Source of the DNA: a bacterium
Lineage (GTDB): Bacteria; Actinomycetota; Acidimicrobiia; Spongiisociales; UBA5794
Length of the DNA: 41,888 nt
NCBI GenBank assembly: GCA_024226255.1
Contig: JAAELU010000671.1
Span: 1 to 41,888 of the forward strand
Direction: 5' to 3'
In this document: one piece after another, positions 16,159 through 23,570 of the stretch
How the letters are laid out: each line of letters starts with the position of its first letter
Numbering within the stretch: the stretch's first letter is position 1
Notes under the pieces: generated by a model
Database searches by the model: none
What the model was told of the DNA's origin: nothing
Seen by the model: the letters and a program-made list of their open reading frames with translations, nothing else
Position numbers and translations under genes: made by a program

Positions 16159-16860
16159 CTAGCCCAGGAAGGCCGCCGTCAGTTTGATCTCTTCGGCTGC
16201 GCCCGGTTCCCCGCGGTTGACCCGGTACGCCGCAGCGTCCGGGTGCGATATGACCGCTTGGTGGCTGGCGTCGCCGCGGAAGTGGATCGCGGCGAAATCG
16301 TCGCAGGCGTATCCCTCGGGCAGCGTCCCATCTCCCACGAGCTCATTGAAGCGCGGTCGTCTCGCCGGCTCGCTCGAATGGTGAGGGGAGAAGCTGCCCT
16401 TGAGGAACCCGAGCCCTTCGGCCGGGTCGGCATTCCCGATCTTGTATGAGTCGGTGGTGAATGCCTCGAACCAGCAGTTGGCTCCTGCGCTGAGCCCGGC
16501 CAGGACAACTCCTGACTCCCACGCGGCTCGAAGCGCGTCGTCCACACGGTGCAGTTTCCAGATCGCAACCATGTTCACGGTGTTGCCGCCCCCAACGTAG
16601 ACGATGTCCTGCGACATGAGATGATGAGCCGCATCGGGGATGTCGCGGTAGAAAAGGCTCAGCACCGAAGGCTCGGCGCCATACGCCGCGAACGCCGTCT
16701 GGAACTTCTCACAGTATCCCGGCGAGTCACCGGAGGCAGTCGGAAGGAAACATACCTTGGGCTTGGCTGCATCGACAAGATCGAGCACGAACCGATCCAA
16801 CAGCGGATCGTCCATCGAGAACCCACCGCCACCCATCGCCACAATGTGTCTCTCGGTCAC
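16159..16860 (-). CDS. Peptidase E / S51-family serine peptidase
   Basis: This 233-residue cytosolic protein has the class-I-glutaminase-like fold of peptidase E. The oxyanion strand is IVYVGGGNTVNM and the nucleophile elbow is AGLSAGANCW with Ser124. A following GSFSPHHSS supplies the conserved His. Peptidase E cleaves Asp-X dipeptides; cyanophycinase is a longer relative and is less likely at this length. The start is GTG 16860 with TACTCT at a 6-nt gap upstream. It stands alone between the RTX gene and the ABC-2 exporter. Confidence 0.85.
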   Translation of the reverse strand: MTERHIVAMGGGGFSMDDPLLDRFVLDLVDAAKPKVCFLPTASGDSPGYCEKFQTAFAAYGAEPSVLSLFYRDIPDAAHHLMSQDIVYVGGGNTVNMVAIWKLHRVDDALRAAWESGVVLAGLSAGANCWFEAFTTDSYKIGNADPAEGLGFLKGSFSPHHSSEPARRPRFNELVGDGTLPEGYACDDFAAIHFRGDASHQAVISHPDAAAYRVNRGEPGAAEEIKLTAAFLG

Positions 16861-16866
16861 TCACTA

Positions 16867-16872
16867 AGAGTA
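16867..16872 (-). promoter_or_regulatory. Putative -10 box of a leaderless promoter
   Basis: On the minus strand TACTCT lies 6 nt before the GTG start of peptidase E. Confidence 0.4.
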
Positions 16873-16881
16873 CCGCACCGA

Positions 16882-16928
16882 TCTGTTGTGCTCAGTCCGA
16901 CGATATACCGCGTATTAGGCACAACAGA
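16882..16928. repeat. TTGTGC hairpin family 1, copy 3
   Basis: Arms TCTGTTGTGC (16882-16891) and GCACAACAGA (16919-16928) enclose a 27-nt loop. It begins 16 nt past the stop of the minus-strand ABC-2 permease and lies just upstream of the peptidase E promoter. Confidence 0.75.
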
Positions 16929-16944
16929 CGGCAAATCCCTACCG

Positions 16945-17748
16945 CTACACCGTCACGTCGCGGCGTCGGAAGCCCCACAGCGCGATTCCCACAAACACCA
17001 CGATGGCGGCGACGAGCACTAGCGGCTGCCATTGGAAGCCGTTGACCAGCGGTTGGTGATCCAGCAGCCAATAGAACGGGGTGAGCTTCTGGGTCCAGGC
17101 GATGCTGTCGATGAGTGGAGCCAGTCCGTTGATGAAGAACGTGGCGATGGTGACTCCGGCGGTGACTCCGACTGTGAGCGACCGGTTGCCGGTGAGTGCG
17201 CCGATCATCAGTGCCAGGCTGCCAAAAGACAGAGCTAGGAGCGCCATTCCGATAGAGGCGGCTGTGACGCCCGTCACCGATAGTCCGATGTCGAGCAGCG
17301 GGTCGGCGACCAGCAATGCGATCCAGACGACTGTGGCCAGCACCGTGGTCAGCACTGCCTGGGCGGCGAACGACTCGAGGACAATGCGGTCCCGAGGGGT
17401 CGGAGTCGCCAACAAGAGGTCGAGGGTGCGTTTGTCCTCTTCGCCGGCGATGGCCGCCGTACCCATTGAGATGGCAAAGAAGATCGCGATGAATGATCCA
17501 ACGCTGGCGAACACGCGGCTGTTCACGAAACCGGGGCCGGTGAGGAACGCGGACGCCTCCTCGGCGCCGAACAGGTTCAACATGCCCTCGGGCAGTCCCT
17601 CCATCAGGTCCATCAGCGCGTCAGAGTCTCTCTGCAGCGTCGGCCAGAAGGCCACGGTGACACCCGTAATCGCCAATAGTCCGACGACCCACCACACAAA
17701 CCCAGATTTGCGATCCCAGATCGTCTTGCGAAAGACGCTATCGAACAT
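16945..17748 (-). CDS. ABC-2 type exporter permease
   Basis: The protein has 267 residues from ATG 17748 (MFDSVFRKTIWDRKSGFVWW). It has the ABC-2 layout of six membrane segments, with a first helix (VVGLLAITGVTVAFW), a large loop, then SFIAIFFAISMGTAAIAGEEDKRTLDLLLATP, whose EE..T.DLLL signature is typical of ABC2_membrane permeases. A strong AGGAGGG precedes the ATG, which lies 11 nt inside the ATPase gene, so translation is coupled. Continuous coding upstream of 17748 in this frame is only the shadow of the ATPase. Substrates of this BcrB/NatB-like group vary (drugs, ions, lipids). The substrate is unknown. Confidence 0.85.
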   Translation of the reverse strand: MFDSVFRKTIWDRKSGFVWWVVGLLAITGVTVAFWPTLQRDSDALMDLMEGLPEGMLNLFGAEEASAFLTGPGFVNSRVFASVGSFIAIFFAISMGTAAIAGEEDKRTLDLLLATPTPRDRIVLESFAAQAVLTTVLATVVWIALLVADPLLDIGLSVTGVTAASIGMALLALSFGSLALMIGALTGNRSLTVGVTAGVTIATFFINGLAPLIDSIAWTQKLTPFYWLLDHQPLVNGFQWQPLVLVAAIVVFVGIALWGFRRRDVTV

Positions 17749-18652
17749 CGGCGCCCTCCTCCGACTCAGAGTAGAACGCGAGGAACGCCTCTTCGAGGTC
17801 ACCCTCGTGCGAGACGAGATTGATGACCTCGTGGCGGCTCGCTTCTTTGATGACCGCGTCAACCGATCCCTCGATCTGCAAGTCGATCACCCTGCCGCCG
17901 TCGCCGGGCGATACCGATCGAACTCCGGCGATTCGTTCGAACGTGGTGGCGTCGACTGGTTCGCCGAACCGCAATTCCAAGCGTCGCAACGCTTTCGCCT
18001 TCAATTCCGCCACCGAAGCCACGGTTACCAGGTGGCCGCCGCGAATGATTCCGACGCGATCCGCGATGCGTTCGACCTCGGGGAGGATGTGGGAGGACAG
18101 GAAAACGGTGCGCCCCTCGGCGGCCGCCTCCGCAGTGAGGCCGTAGAAGGCCTGTTGGATCAGGGGATCGAGGCCGTTGGTCGGCTCGTCGAGGATCAGC
18201 AGTTCCGGCCGATGGAGGAATGCCTGCGCCAGGCCAAGCTTCTGGCGGTTGCCGCTCGAATAGCTCCGGATCGTCCGGCTGAGATCAAGATCCAGAATGT
18301 CGGCCACCCGGCGCCCTTCGGCCAGATCGGTCACATCACGCAGTGCACCGAAGTAGCGCAACAACTCCTCGCCGGTCATCCGCTCGTACATAGCGAGCTC
18401 GCCGGGGAGGTAGCCGACGCGGCGGTGGATTTCTACAGAGTGTTCAGTCGCCGCTAGTCCAAAGACCTCTGCGGACCCTGCGGTGGGGCGGATGAAATCC
18501 AGCAGTACCCGGATCGTCGTCGACTTCCCGGCACCGTTGGGTCCGAGAAACCCGAAGGTCTCTCCGGCGTGGACCTCGAGGTTGAGGTCCTCGACTCCGC
18601 GGATCTTGCCGTAGAACTTGCTGAGATTGCTGGTCCGGATAACGGCGGTCAT
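17738..18652 (-). CDS. ABC-2 exporter ATP-binding protein (CcmA/BcrA type)
   Basis: This 304-residue ATPase has Walker A GPNGAGKST, signature YSSGNRQKLGLA (a variant typical of CcmA-like exporters), Walker B LLILDEPTNGLD and switch SSH. A C-terminal domain of about 80 residues (LELRFGEPVDATTFERIAG ... LEEAFLAFYSE) matches the DUF4162 extension common in such drug or antibiotic exporters. It is the first gene of a two-gene operon with the permease. TAGCCT lies 8 nt before its ATG. That box overlaps the box of the divergent CDF gene, and only 29 bp separate the two start codons. Confidence 0.9.
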   Translation of the reverse strand: MTAVIRTSNLSKFYGKIRGVEDLNLEVHAGETFGFLGPNGAGKSTTIRVLLDFIRPTAGSAEVFGLAATEHSVEIHRRVGYLPGELAMYERMTGEELLRYFGALRDVTDLAEGRRVADILDLDLSRTIRSYSSGNRQKLGLAQAFLHRPELLILDEPTNGLDPLIQQAFYGLTAEAAAEGRTVFLSSHILPEVERIADRVGIIRGGHLVTVASVAELKAKALRRLELRFGEPVDATTFERIAGVRSVSPGDGGRVIDLQIEGSVDAVIKEASRHEVINLVSHEGDLEEAFLAFYSESEEGADVR

Positions 18653-18660
18653 GACGGCCC

Positions 18661-18670
18661 AGGCTACCCT
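18661..18670. promoter_or_regulatory. Overlapping divergent -10 boxes
   Basis: The ten bases AGGCTACCCT read as TAGCCT on the minus strand (8 nt before the ABC ATPase ATG at 18652) and TACCCT on the plus strand (11 nt before the CDF ATG at 18682). The two boxes share a central TA, so RNA polymerase could probably occupy only one direction at a time. Confidence 0.4.
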
Positions 18671-18681
18671 TCCGTTTCGAT

Positions 18682-19593
18682 ATGGCTACCGAGTCCAAGA
18701 CCCTCATCTACCTTGCCCTGATCGCCAATGGTGTCATTGCGGTCATCAAGTTCATTGCGGCGGCTATCTCGGGTAGCTCCGCCATGCTGTCTGAGGGTTT
18801 TCACTCCGTGGCCGACACCGGCAACCAGCTGTTCCTACTGCGGGGCACTGCGGTTTCACGTTATGCGCCCAACCCGCAGTACCCATTCGGTCGTGGCAAG
18901 GAGCTGTACTTCTGGAGCTTCATGGTGGCCGTTTTCCTGTTCGTTGGTGGCGCTGTCATAGCGTTCATCGAGGGCCTGGAGCGGGTCCGACACCCCCACG
19001 AGGATGCCGCCGGCCTGGGCTTCTCCCTCGCCGTGCTGGCATTTGCCGCCGTATTCGAGTTCTTCATTGCGTTTGGCCCGGCGCTGCGCACGTTCAATGC
19101 GGGCCGGGCGGGTCGTTCCATCAGGGCAACCGTCAAGGATTCGAAGGATCCGGCTCTTCTAGTCGTGGTCTTCGAGGACACTGCAGCACTTATCGGCCTG
19201 ATCATTGCAGCCGCCGGCTTGCTCCTCAGCCACTACACCGGGTGGAGTCAGTGGGACGGAATCGCCTCAATCGCAATCTCCCTGCTGTTGGCCAGTGTGG
19301 CGTTCTTCCTCGCGTACGAAATGAAGGCGCTCCTGGTCGGTGAGGCCGCCACCCGCGAGGATCGCTCAGCGATCCGCGCAGCCACGCTCTCGGTGCGTGA
19401 GGTGTCTTCGATCGGTCGGCTGCTCACCATGCAGCTGTCCCCGCACGAGGTTCTAGTGAACATGGACGTCCATCTCGACGACGGCCTCACGACCGACGAA
19501 GCGGAAGCCGTGATCGACAAGATCGAGTCGGCCATTCAACAAGAGGTCCCCGAGGCGACCCGGATCTTCGTTGAACTCGAGCCCGGCTTGTGA
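18682..19593 (+). CDS. Cation diffusion facilitator family transporter
   Basis: This 303-residue CDF transporter has about six membrane helices and a C-terminal metallochaperone-like cytosolic domain (VREVSSIGRLLTMQLSPHEVLVNMDVHL). The first half-site is SEGFHSVADTGNQ (HSVAD at 41-45). The second is FEDTAALIGL (Glu165-Asp166) in place of the HxxxD of ZitB/YiiP, a pattern I associate with the ZnT9-like bacterial branch. Metal is likely Zn, but Mn or Co cannot be excluded. The stop overlaps the GTG of the homoserine kinase gene, an unusual partnership, so the two are co-translated. Confidence 0.9.
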   Translation: MATESKTLIYLALIANGVIAVIKFIAAAISGSSAMLSEGFHSVADTGNQLFLLRGTAVSRYAPNPQYPFGRGKELYFWSFMVAVFLFVGGAVIAFIEGLERVRHPHEDAAGLGFSLAVLAFAAVFEFFIAFGPALRTFNAGRAGRSIRATVKDSKDPALLVVVFEDTAALIGLIIAAAGLLLSHYTGWSQWDGIASIAISLLLASVAFFLAYEMKALLVGEAATREDRSAIRAATLSVREVSSIGRLLTMQLSPHEVLVNMDVHLDDGLTTDEAEAVIDKIESAIQQEVPEATRIFVELEPGL

Positions 19594-20435
19594 CCGCGGG
19601 ATCCGCCTCTGCTCCCGGTTCCTCGGCCAATCTGGGCCCCGGCTTCGATGTTCTCGCCATCGCCTGGGAGATCCGCTGCCACGTCACCGTTTCGCCAGCG
19701 ACCGAGTGGCGCATAAGCCAAGGTGGTGAGATGTGGACGCCCCGCGACGGGGAGTTCGTCAAACGTGCCGCCCAAGCTGCCGGCAGCGGGCCATTTCTGA
19801 TCGAAATCGAAAACGAGGTGCCGCGGTCGCGGGGTCTCGGCTCCAGCTCGGCAGTCGCTACTGCCGTTGCCGCCGCCGCCTTCCGTGCCGGCGGTGTCGA
19901 GCCTTCGGATGAGGAACTGCTCGCAATTGTCGCCGGCCTCGATGGTCATCCCGACAACGCCGCGGCTGCGGTGCACGGAGGGCTCGTCCTGGTTGATGGC
20001 CTGAATTACACCCGCCTTCCCATTGCTCCCGACCTGCGATTCTTGGCAGCAATTCCGGTGGAGCCGCTGCGGACGCCCGAAGCCAGATCTGTGTTGCCGG
20101 CCGTGGTCGATAGGAAGGTGGTCGTGCGGTCGCTGGCACGGTTCGGTTATCTGCTCCGGGGTTTGCACACCGGCGACGCCGGCCTGTTGGCCCACGCTCG
20201 CGGCGACGAGCTCCACGAGAAACCGCGAGACGCCTTGTCGCCACTGAGTGGCCGACTCATCTCGGTCGCCCTGGAGGCTGGAGCGTTGCACGCTTCATGG
20301 AGTGGGGCGGGACCGACGGTTCTCGTTATCGCATCGAGCTCCGACATGGAGTCGATTGGTAGTGCCCTCGACGTGGCCCTCGAAGGTGCCGGAGTCGTCG
20401 CCGATCTCACCGTTGCCGACCAAGGTTGGCTCTAG
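19590..20435 (+). CDS. thrB: Homoserine kinase (GHMP family)
   Basis: This 281-residue GHMP kinase phosphorylates homoserine in threonine synthesis. The N-terminal APGSSANLGPGFD is the ThrB signature and PRSRGLGSSSAVAT is the ATP-binding loop. The C-terminal SWSGAGPTVLVI is GHMP motif 3. The GTG start overlaps the CDF stop. Other threonine-pathway genes (hom, thrC) are absent nearby. Because several GHMP kinases share these motifs the call rests mainly on the N-terminal motif. A role on a related alcohol substrate is possible. Confidence 0.82.
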   Translation: MTAGSASAPGSSANLGPGFDVLAIAWEIRCHVTVSPATEWRISQGGEMWTPRDGEFVKRAAQAAGSGPFLIEIENEVPRSRGLGSSSAVATAVAAAAFRAGGVEPSDEELLAIVAGLDGHPDNAAAAVHGGLVLVDGLNYTRLPIAPDLRFLAAIPVEPLRTPEARSVLPAVVDRKVVVRSLARFGYLLRGLHTGDAGLLAHARGDELHEKPRDALSPLSGRLISVALEAGALHASWSGAGPTVLVIASSSDMESIGSALDVALEGAGVVADLTVADQGWL

Positions 20436-20512
20436 AGCGCGACGGATAACCGACGGTTCGTACCGACTTCTGTATTAGATAGGGTTTGGACCGAGGCAAC
20501 TGAAAGGCGCCG

Positions 20513-21025
20513 GTGGCCGATCGAACCGGAGATCCATTCCGCGTGTTCTACGACCGCGCGTTGCCTGCGGTGTTCGGCTACCTCCGCACCCGCTTGGCGG
20601 ACCCTTCACGAGCTGAAGACGTGACGCAAGAGGTATTCATGGCGATTACTCGCCAGTGGCCGCTACCGGCAACAGTCCGCGATGAAGTGGCTTTCGCAGT
20701 TGGGGTCGCTCGCCACAAGCTGATCGACGAGTACCGCAGACAAGATCAGCACGTGAAACGGACGAAACGGTACGCCGCGATGCAGAGTGCTTCGGCAGCG
20801 GCACGGCGCGACACCGCTGCAGTGGAAGTTCGTGTGCAATGGGCGCTCGACTCAGTGCCGGCGGCGCAGCGGGCCGCGCTGGTACTTCGTTATGTCGACG
20901 AACTGTCGGTCAAGGAAGTTGCCAAGGCCATTGGCAAGAGCCGCCGAGCAACGGAGTCACTGCTGGTGCGTGGTACGAGAGCTTTGCGGCGAGGGTTTGC
21001 CAAGGTGGAGGCATGGGATGTCTGA
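20513..21025 (+). CDS. ECF-type RNA polymerase sigma factor
   Basis: This 170-residue sigma-70 family protein has region 2 at about residues 8-78 (AVFGYLRTRLADPSRAEDVTQEVFMAI) and region 4 at about 110-165 (VPAAQRAALVLRYVDELSVKEVAKAIGKSRRATESLLVRGTRAL), without region 3, as in ECF sigma factors. The start is GTG with GAAAGGCG upstream. The stop lies inside the start of the next gene (overlap 8 nt), so a membrane-anchored kelch protein is co-translated and is the likely regulator of this sigma factor (inference). Its target promoter is not evident; the 77-nt region upstream holds a CGGT/ACCG repeat. Confidence 0.88.
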   Translation: MADRTGDPFRVFYDRALPAVFGYLRTRLADPSRAEDVTQEVFMAITRQWPLPATVRDEVAFAVGVARHKLIDEYRRQDQHVKRTKRYAAMQSASAAARRDTAAVEVRVQWALDSVPAAQRAALVLRYVDELSVKEVAKAIGKSRRATESLLVRGTRALRRGFAKVEAWDV

Positions 21026-23570
21026 GTTCGATCCTTTCGCTGTGTTGCGCACCATGGACGGCCCTGTCGAACCACCGGAGGCGTTCGGGGAGGATCTGTA
21101 CGTCAAACTGCGGTCGCGGCTCGACGAGTCGGCCGTCGGGGCGCCCCAATTGGCACCTCCACCCTCGTCGCTGCCACAGCGCGGCTTTCTGGTCGCCGTT
21201 GCCGCTCTGGTCGGGGTGCTGCTGATGGTCGGCATGGTTTCGTGGCTGTCGCCGGCCGAGGAGGGCGACGTCGCCGTCGATCCGCCCTTGCTTTCACGGC
21301 CGGAGATTTCCACCAGCTCTGTCGAACACAACCCGGACCCGGCCGTTATCGGTCCGGGAATCTCGTACCCAGCCACGACAGAAGCGCCTCCCGCTCAGAA
21401 TCGTGGCGGCTATCAGTTCGGCGGCTGGCAAGTGCTGCCCGCATCGCAGTTCGATGGCCGCCAGGGCGCCGCCGTGGTGTGGACCGGCGACCAGCTGCTC
21501 GTGTGGGGCGGGTACCAGGCCGGCTTAGGCCGTCCACTCGATACCGTCACCGACAGCGGCGGAGTTCTTGATCCGGCCAACGACGTGTGGATTTCGATGC
21601 CACCTTCACCCCTTTCGGGGCGAGCCGGCGCTGCGGCTCTATGGACCGGCGATGAGATGCTCATCATGGGTGGTGGCGGCCCCGATGCCGCCGCGTACGA
21701 CCCAGCAACCAGGCTGTGGCGGGAACTCGAGAGGTACGAGGTGCCTCAGAATCCGGCAGCTGTATGGACCGGTAGCGAGGCAATCCTGTGGGGCGGTCCC
21801 GGTTCCTATGGCGTCGCCTATGACGCGGTGAACGACCGTTGGCGAAACATCTCGACGGCCCCTGCATCGGAGTGGTCGAGCCCCGAGGCGGTGTGGATCG
21901 GCACCCCGAAGGCGGTGTGGACCGGGACCGAGATGATCGTGTGGGGCGTAACCGTCCTGGCGTCCTCCCCTGCAGCTGAACCGGTGGCGGCGCTCGACAT
22001 TGCCGCATACAACCCTGCCACCGATTCCTGGCGGCAGTTTGCGCCGAGTTCTGTCGATTTCGAGTTGTCCCAAGTCGCCGGCGTCTGGACCGGCACGGAG
22101 ATCCTCCTGTTCGGTGCCAACTTTGACCGGTCCAGCCAGGAGGGTGAGCTGGCGGAAGGGCCGCTGGCGGCCGGAGTGGGCTTCAACCCAGGAACGGAGG
22201 AGTGGCGGCTGCTCGCCGAAACGCCGTTCTCCGGCAATGATCTGATCGGTTTCGGCGCCCATTCGTTGGCGTGGAGCGGCAGCCGCATGTTGATTTGGGT
22301 TGGAGAAGGGTTCCTGGGAGAGCGGGGTCCTGAGCTCTGGGCCTACGACCCGGTCACCGACTCGTGGGAGCGCGGTGCCAGCTCACCCGTCAACGCTGAG
22401 GACCCCGAACTGATCTGGACTGGTAATGAGCTGTACGCCTATGGCGGCATTGGTAAAACGCTGTTCCGGACACTGCGAATCGATCTCGGCCCTGATGGGG
22501 CAGGACTACCTGATCCGGTCGGTACGACAAGCGCGATTTCCTTGTCGACATCACTGCCCTTCCAGGTGCTGGCCCAGTCGCACGATCTACAGCAGGCCGT
22601 TGTTGCTGATCTGGCAGCAGGAAGGGTCTCGGTGTATGCGCCGGATGAGTCCCTCTTGCCTCGACTGCCTCTAATAGCGGCTGGACCGCTGTGGGATGGC
22701 TGGCTGACTTCGAGAAGTGGTGAGGTTTGGTGGTATCCCGATGGCATTACCCGTCATCCGATTGCTCTCCAGAATGAAAGCGATGACAGCCGGGTGTTCG
22801 CCGGTTTCACCTACTTCCTGTCCGCCGGCGATGGCTTCTACCCCGAGAGGATATGGACGGTGGCGCCGGGGGCAGGCTACGGCGAATTCGACGAGGCAAG
22901 CATCGTTCGCCAGATCTCGGTTCTTGACGGGTCGGGGGTCACGCTCACCGAATTGCCTCCAGACGCCGCCCCCGTGGTGGCGTCGAGGACGGGTCTACTG
23001 ATCAACCAGAACGGATGGGCTGAGGCGGGCGATGGCTATGTCGAGGATCCGGCGAGCCGCAAGATGATGTTGGTGGAGCCGGATGGCTCCGTTACTCCGC
23101 TGTGGCACGGTTGGGGGCTTGACCTATCGGTGAACCGGCTTGTGTGGCTTGATTGTGATGATGAGGGGGCCGATTGCCGGGTTATGGTTTCCGCCCTGAC
23201 TGGGCCCCAGCCCGGCGATCTGGTCATAGGCGATGAGTCCGTTAGCTATGCGCCGCATCAGCAGCCGGGCTTACCGACGGTTTCACCGGACGGCCGCTGG
23301 CTCATCATCGAGGAGATCCAGACCAGCGTTGCGATGCCGGACACCGCTCTGGTTCGGATCGACCTGAGGGACGGCACGGTTCATGAACTCATCACGTACC
23401 CGGACCGCGGGACCTTCGCTGGACCAGGAATCGTCTGGTCATACGACAGCGAGTGGGTCATGGTTATGGACGCCGGTCCGATGGCGGTCCGCATCTCTGA
23501 CGGCATGCTTGTGGACCTGAGCGAGACGGTACTTGCCGGCCAGCGGATCTACGCCGTCGCCTCGCGCTAG
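21018..23570 (+). CDS. Membrane-anchored kelch/beta-propeller protein, candidate anti-sigma partner
   Basis: The protein has 850 residues from ATG 21018. Residues 1-55 are a short cytosolic tail (MSEFDPFAVLRTMDGPVEPP), 56-76 a single membrane helix (FLVAVAALVGVLLMVGMVSWL), followed by a Ser/Pro-rich linker. Seven kelch-like units then recur with the core WTGdqLLvWGG (variants WTGDEMLIMGG, WTGSEAILWGG, WTGTEMIVWG, WTGTEILLFG, WSGSRMLIWVG, WTGNELYAYGG). The last 300 residues form a second propeller-like half with VSPDGRWLIIEE. The orientation puts the tail inside with the sigma factor and the propeller outside. No zinc anti-sigma motif (HxxxCxxC) is visible. Its stop TAG overlaps the flavoenzyme stop on the other strand. 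Confidence 0.8.
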   Translation: MSEFDPFAVLRTMDGPVEPPEAFGEDLYVKLRSRLDESAVGAPQLAPPPSSLPQRGFLVAVAALVGVLLMVGMVSWLSPAEEGDVAVDPPLLSRPEISTSSVEHNPDPAVIGPGISYPATTEAPPAQNRGGYQFGGWQVLPASQFDGRQGAAVVWTGDQLLVWGGYQAGLGRPLDTVTDSGGVLDPANDVWISMPPSPLSGRAGAAALWTGDEMLIMGGGGPDAAAYDPATRLWRELERYEVPQNPAAVWTGSEAILWGGPGSYGVAYDAVNDRWRNISTAPASEWSSPEAVWIGTPKAVWTGTEMIVWGVTVLASSPAAEPVAALDIAAYNPATDSWRQFAPSSVDFELSQVAGVWTGTEILLFGANFDRSSQEGELAEGPLAAGVGFNPGTEEWRLLAETPFSGNDLIGFGAHSLAWSGSRMLIWVGEGFLGERGPELWAYDPVTDSWERGASSPVNAEDPELIWTGNELYAYGGIGKTLFRTLRIDLGPDGAGLPDPVGTTSAISLSTSLPFQVLAQSHDLQQAVVADLAAGRVSVYAPDESLLPRLPLIAAGPLWDGWLTSRSGEVWWYPDGITRHPIALQNESDDSRVFAGFTYFLSAGDGFYPERIWTVAPGAGYGEFDEASIVRQISVLDGSGVTLTELPPDAAPVVASRTGLLINQNGWAEAGDGYVEDPASRKMMLVEPDGSVTPLWHGWGLDLSVNRLVWLDCDDEGADCRVMVSALTGPQPGDLVIGDESVSYAPHQQPGLPTVSPDGRWLIIEEIQTSVAMPDTALVRIDLRDGTVHELITYPDRGTFAGPGIVWSYDSEWVMVMDAGPMAVRISDGMLVDLSETVLAGQRIYAVASR

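Noticed and set aside
17081-18457. A 458-codon open frame on the plus strand across the ABC-2 exporter
   Set aside because: It is antisense to the clear permease and ATPase genes, has no recognisable motif, and reflects stop-poor GC-rich complementary sequence.
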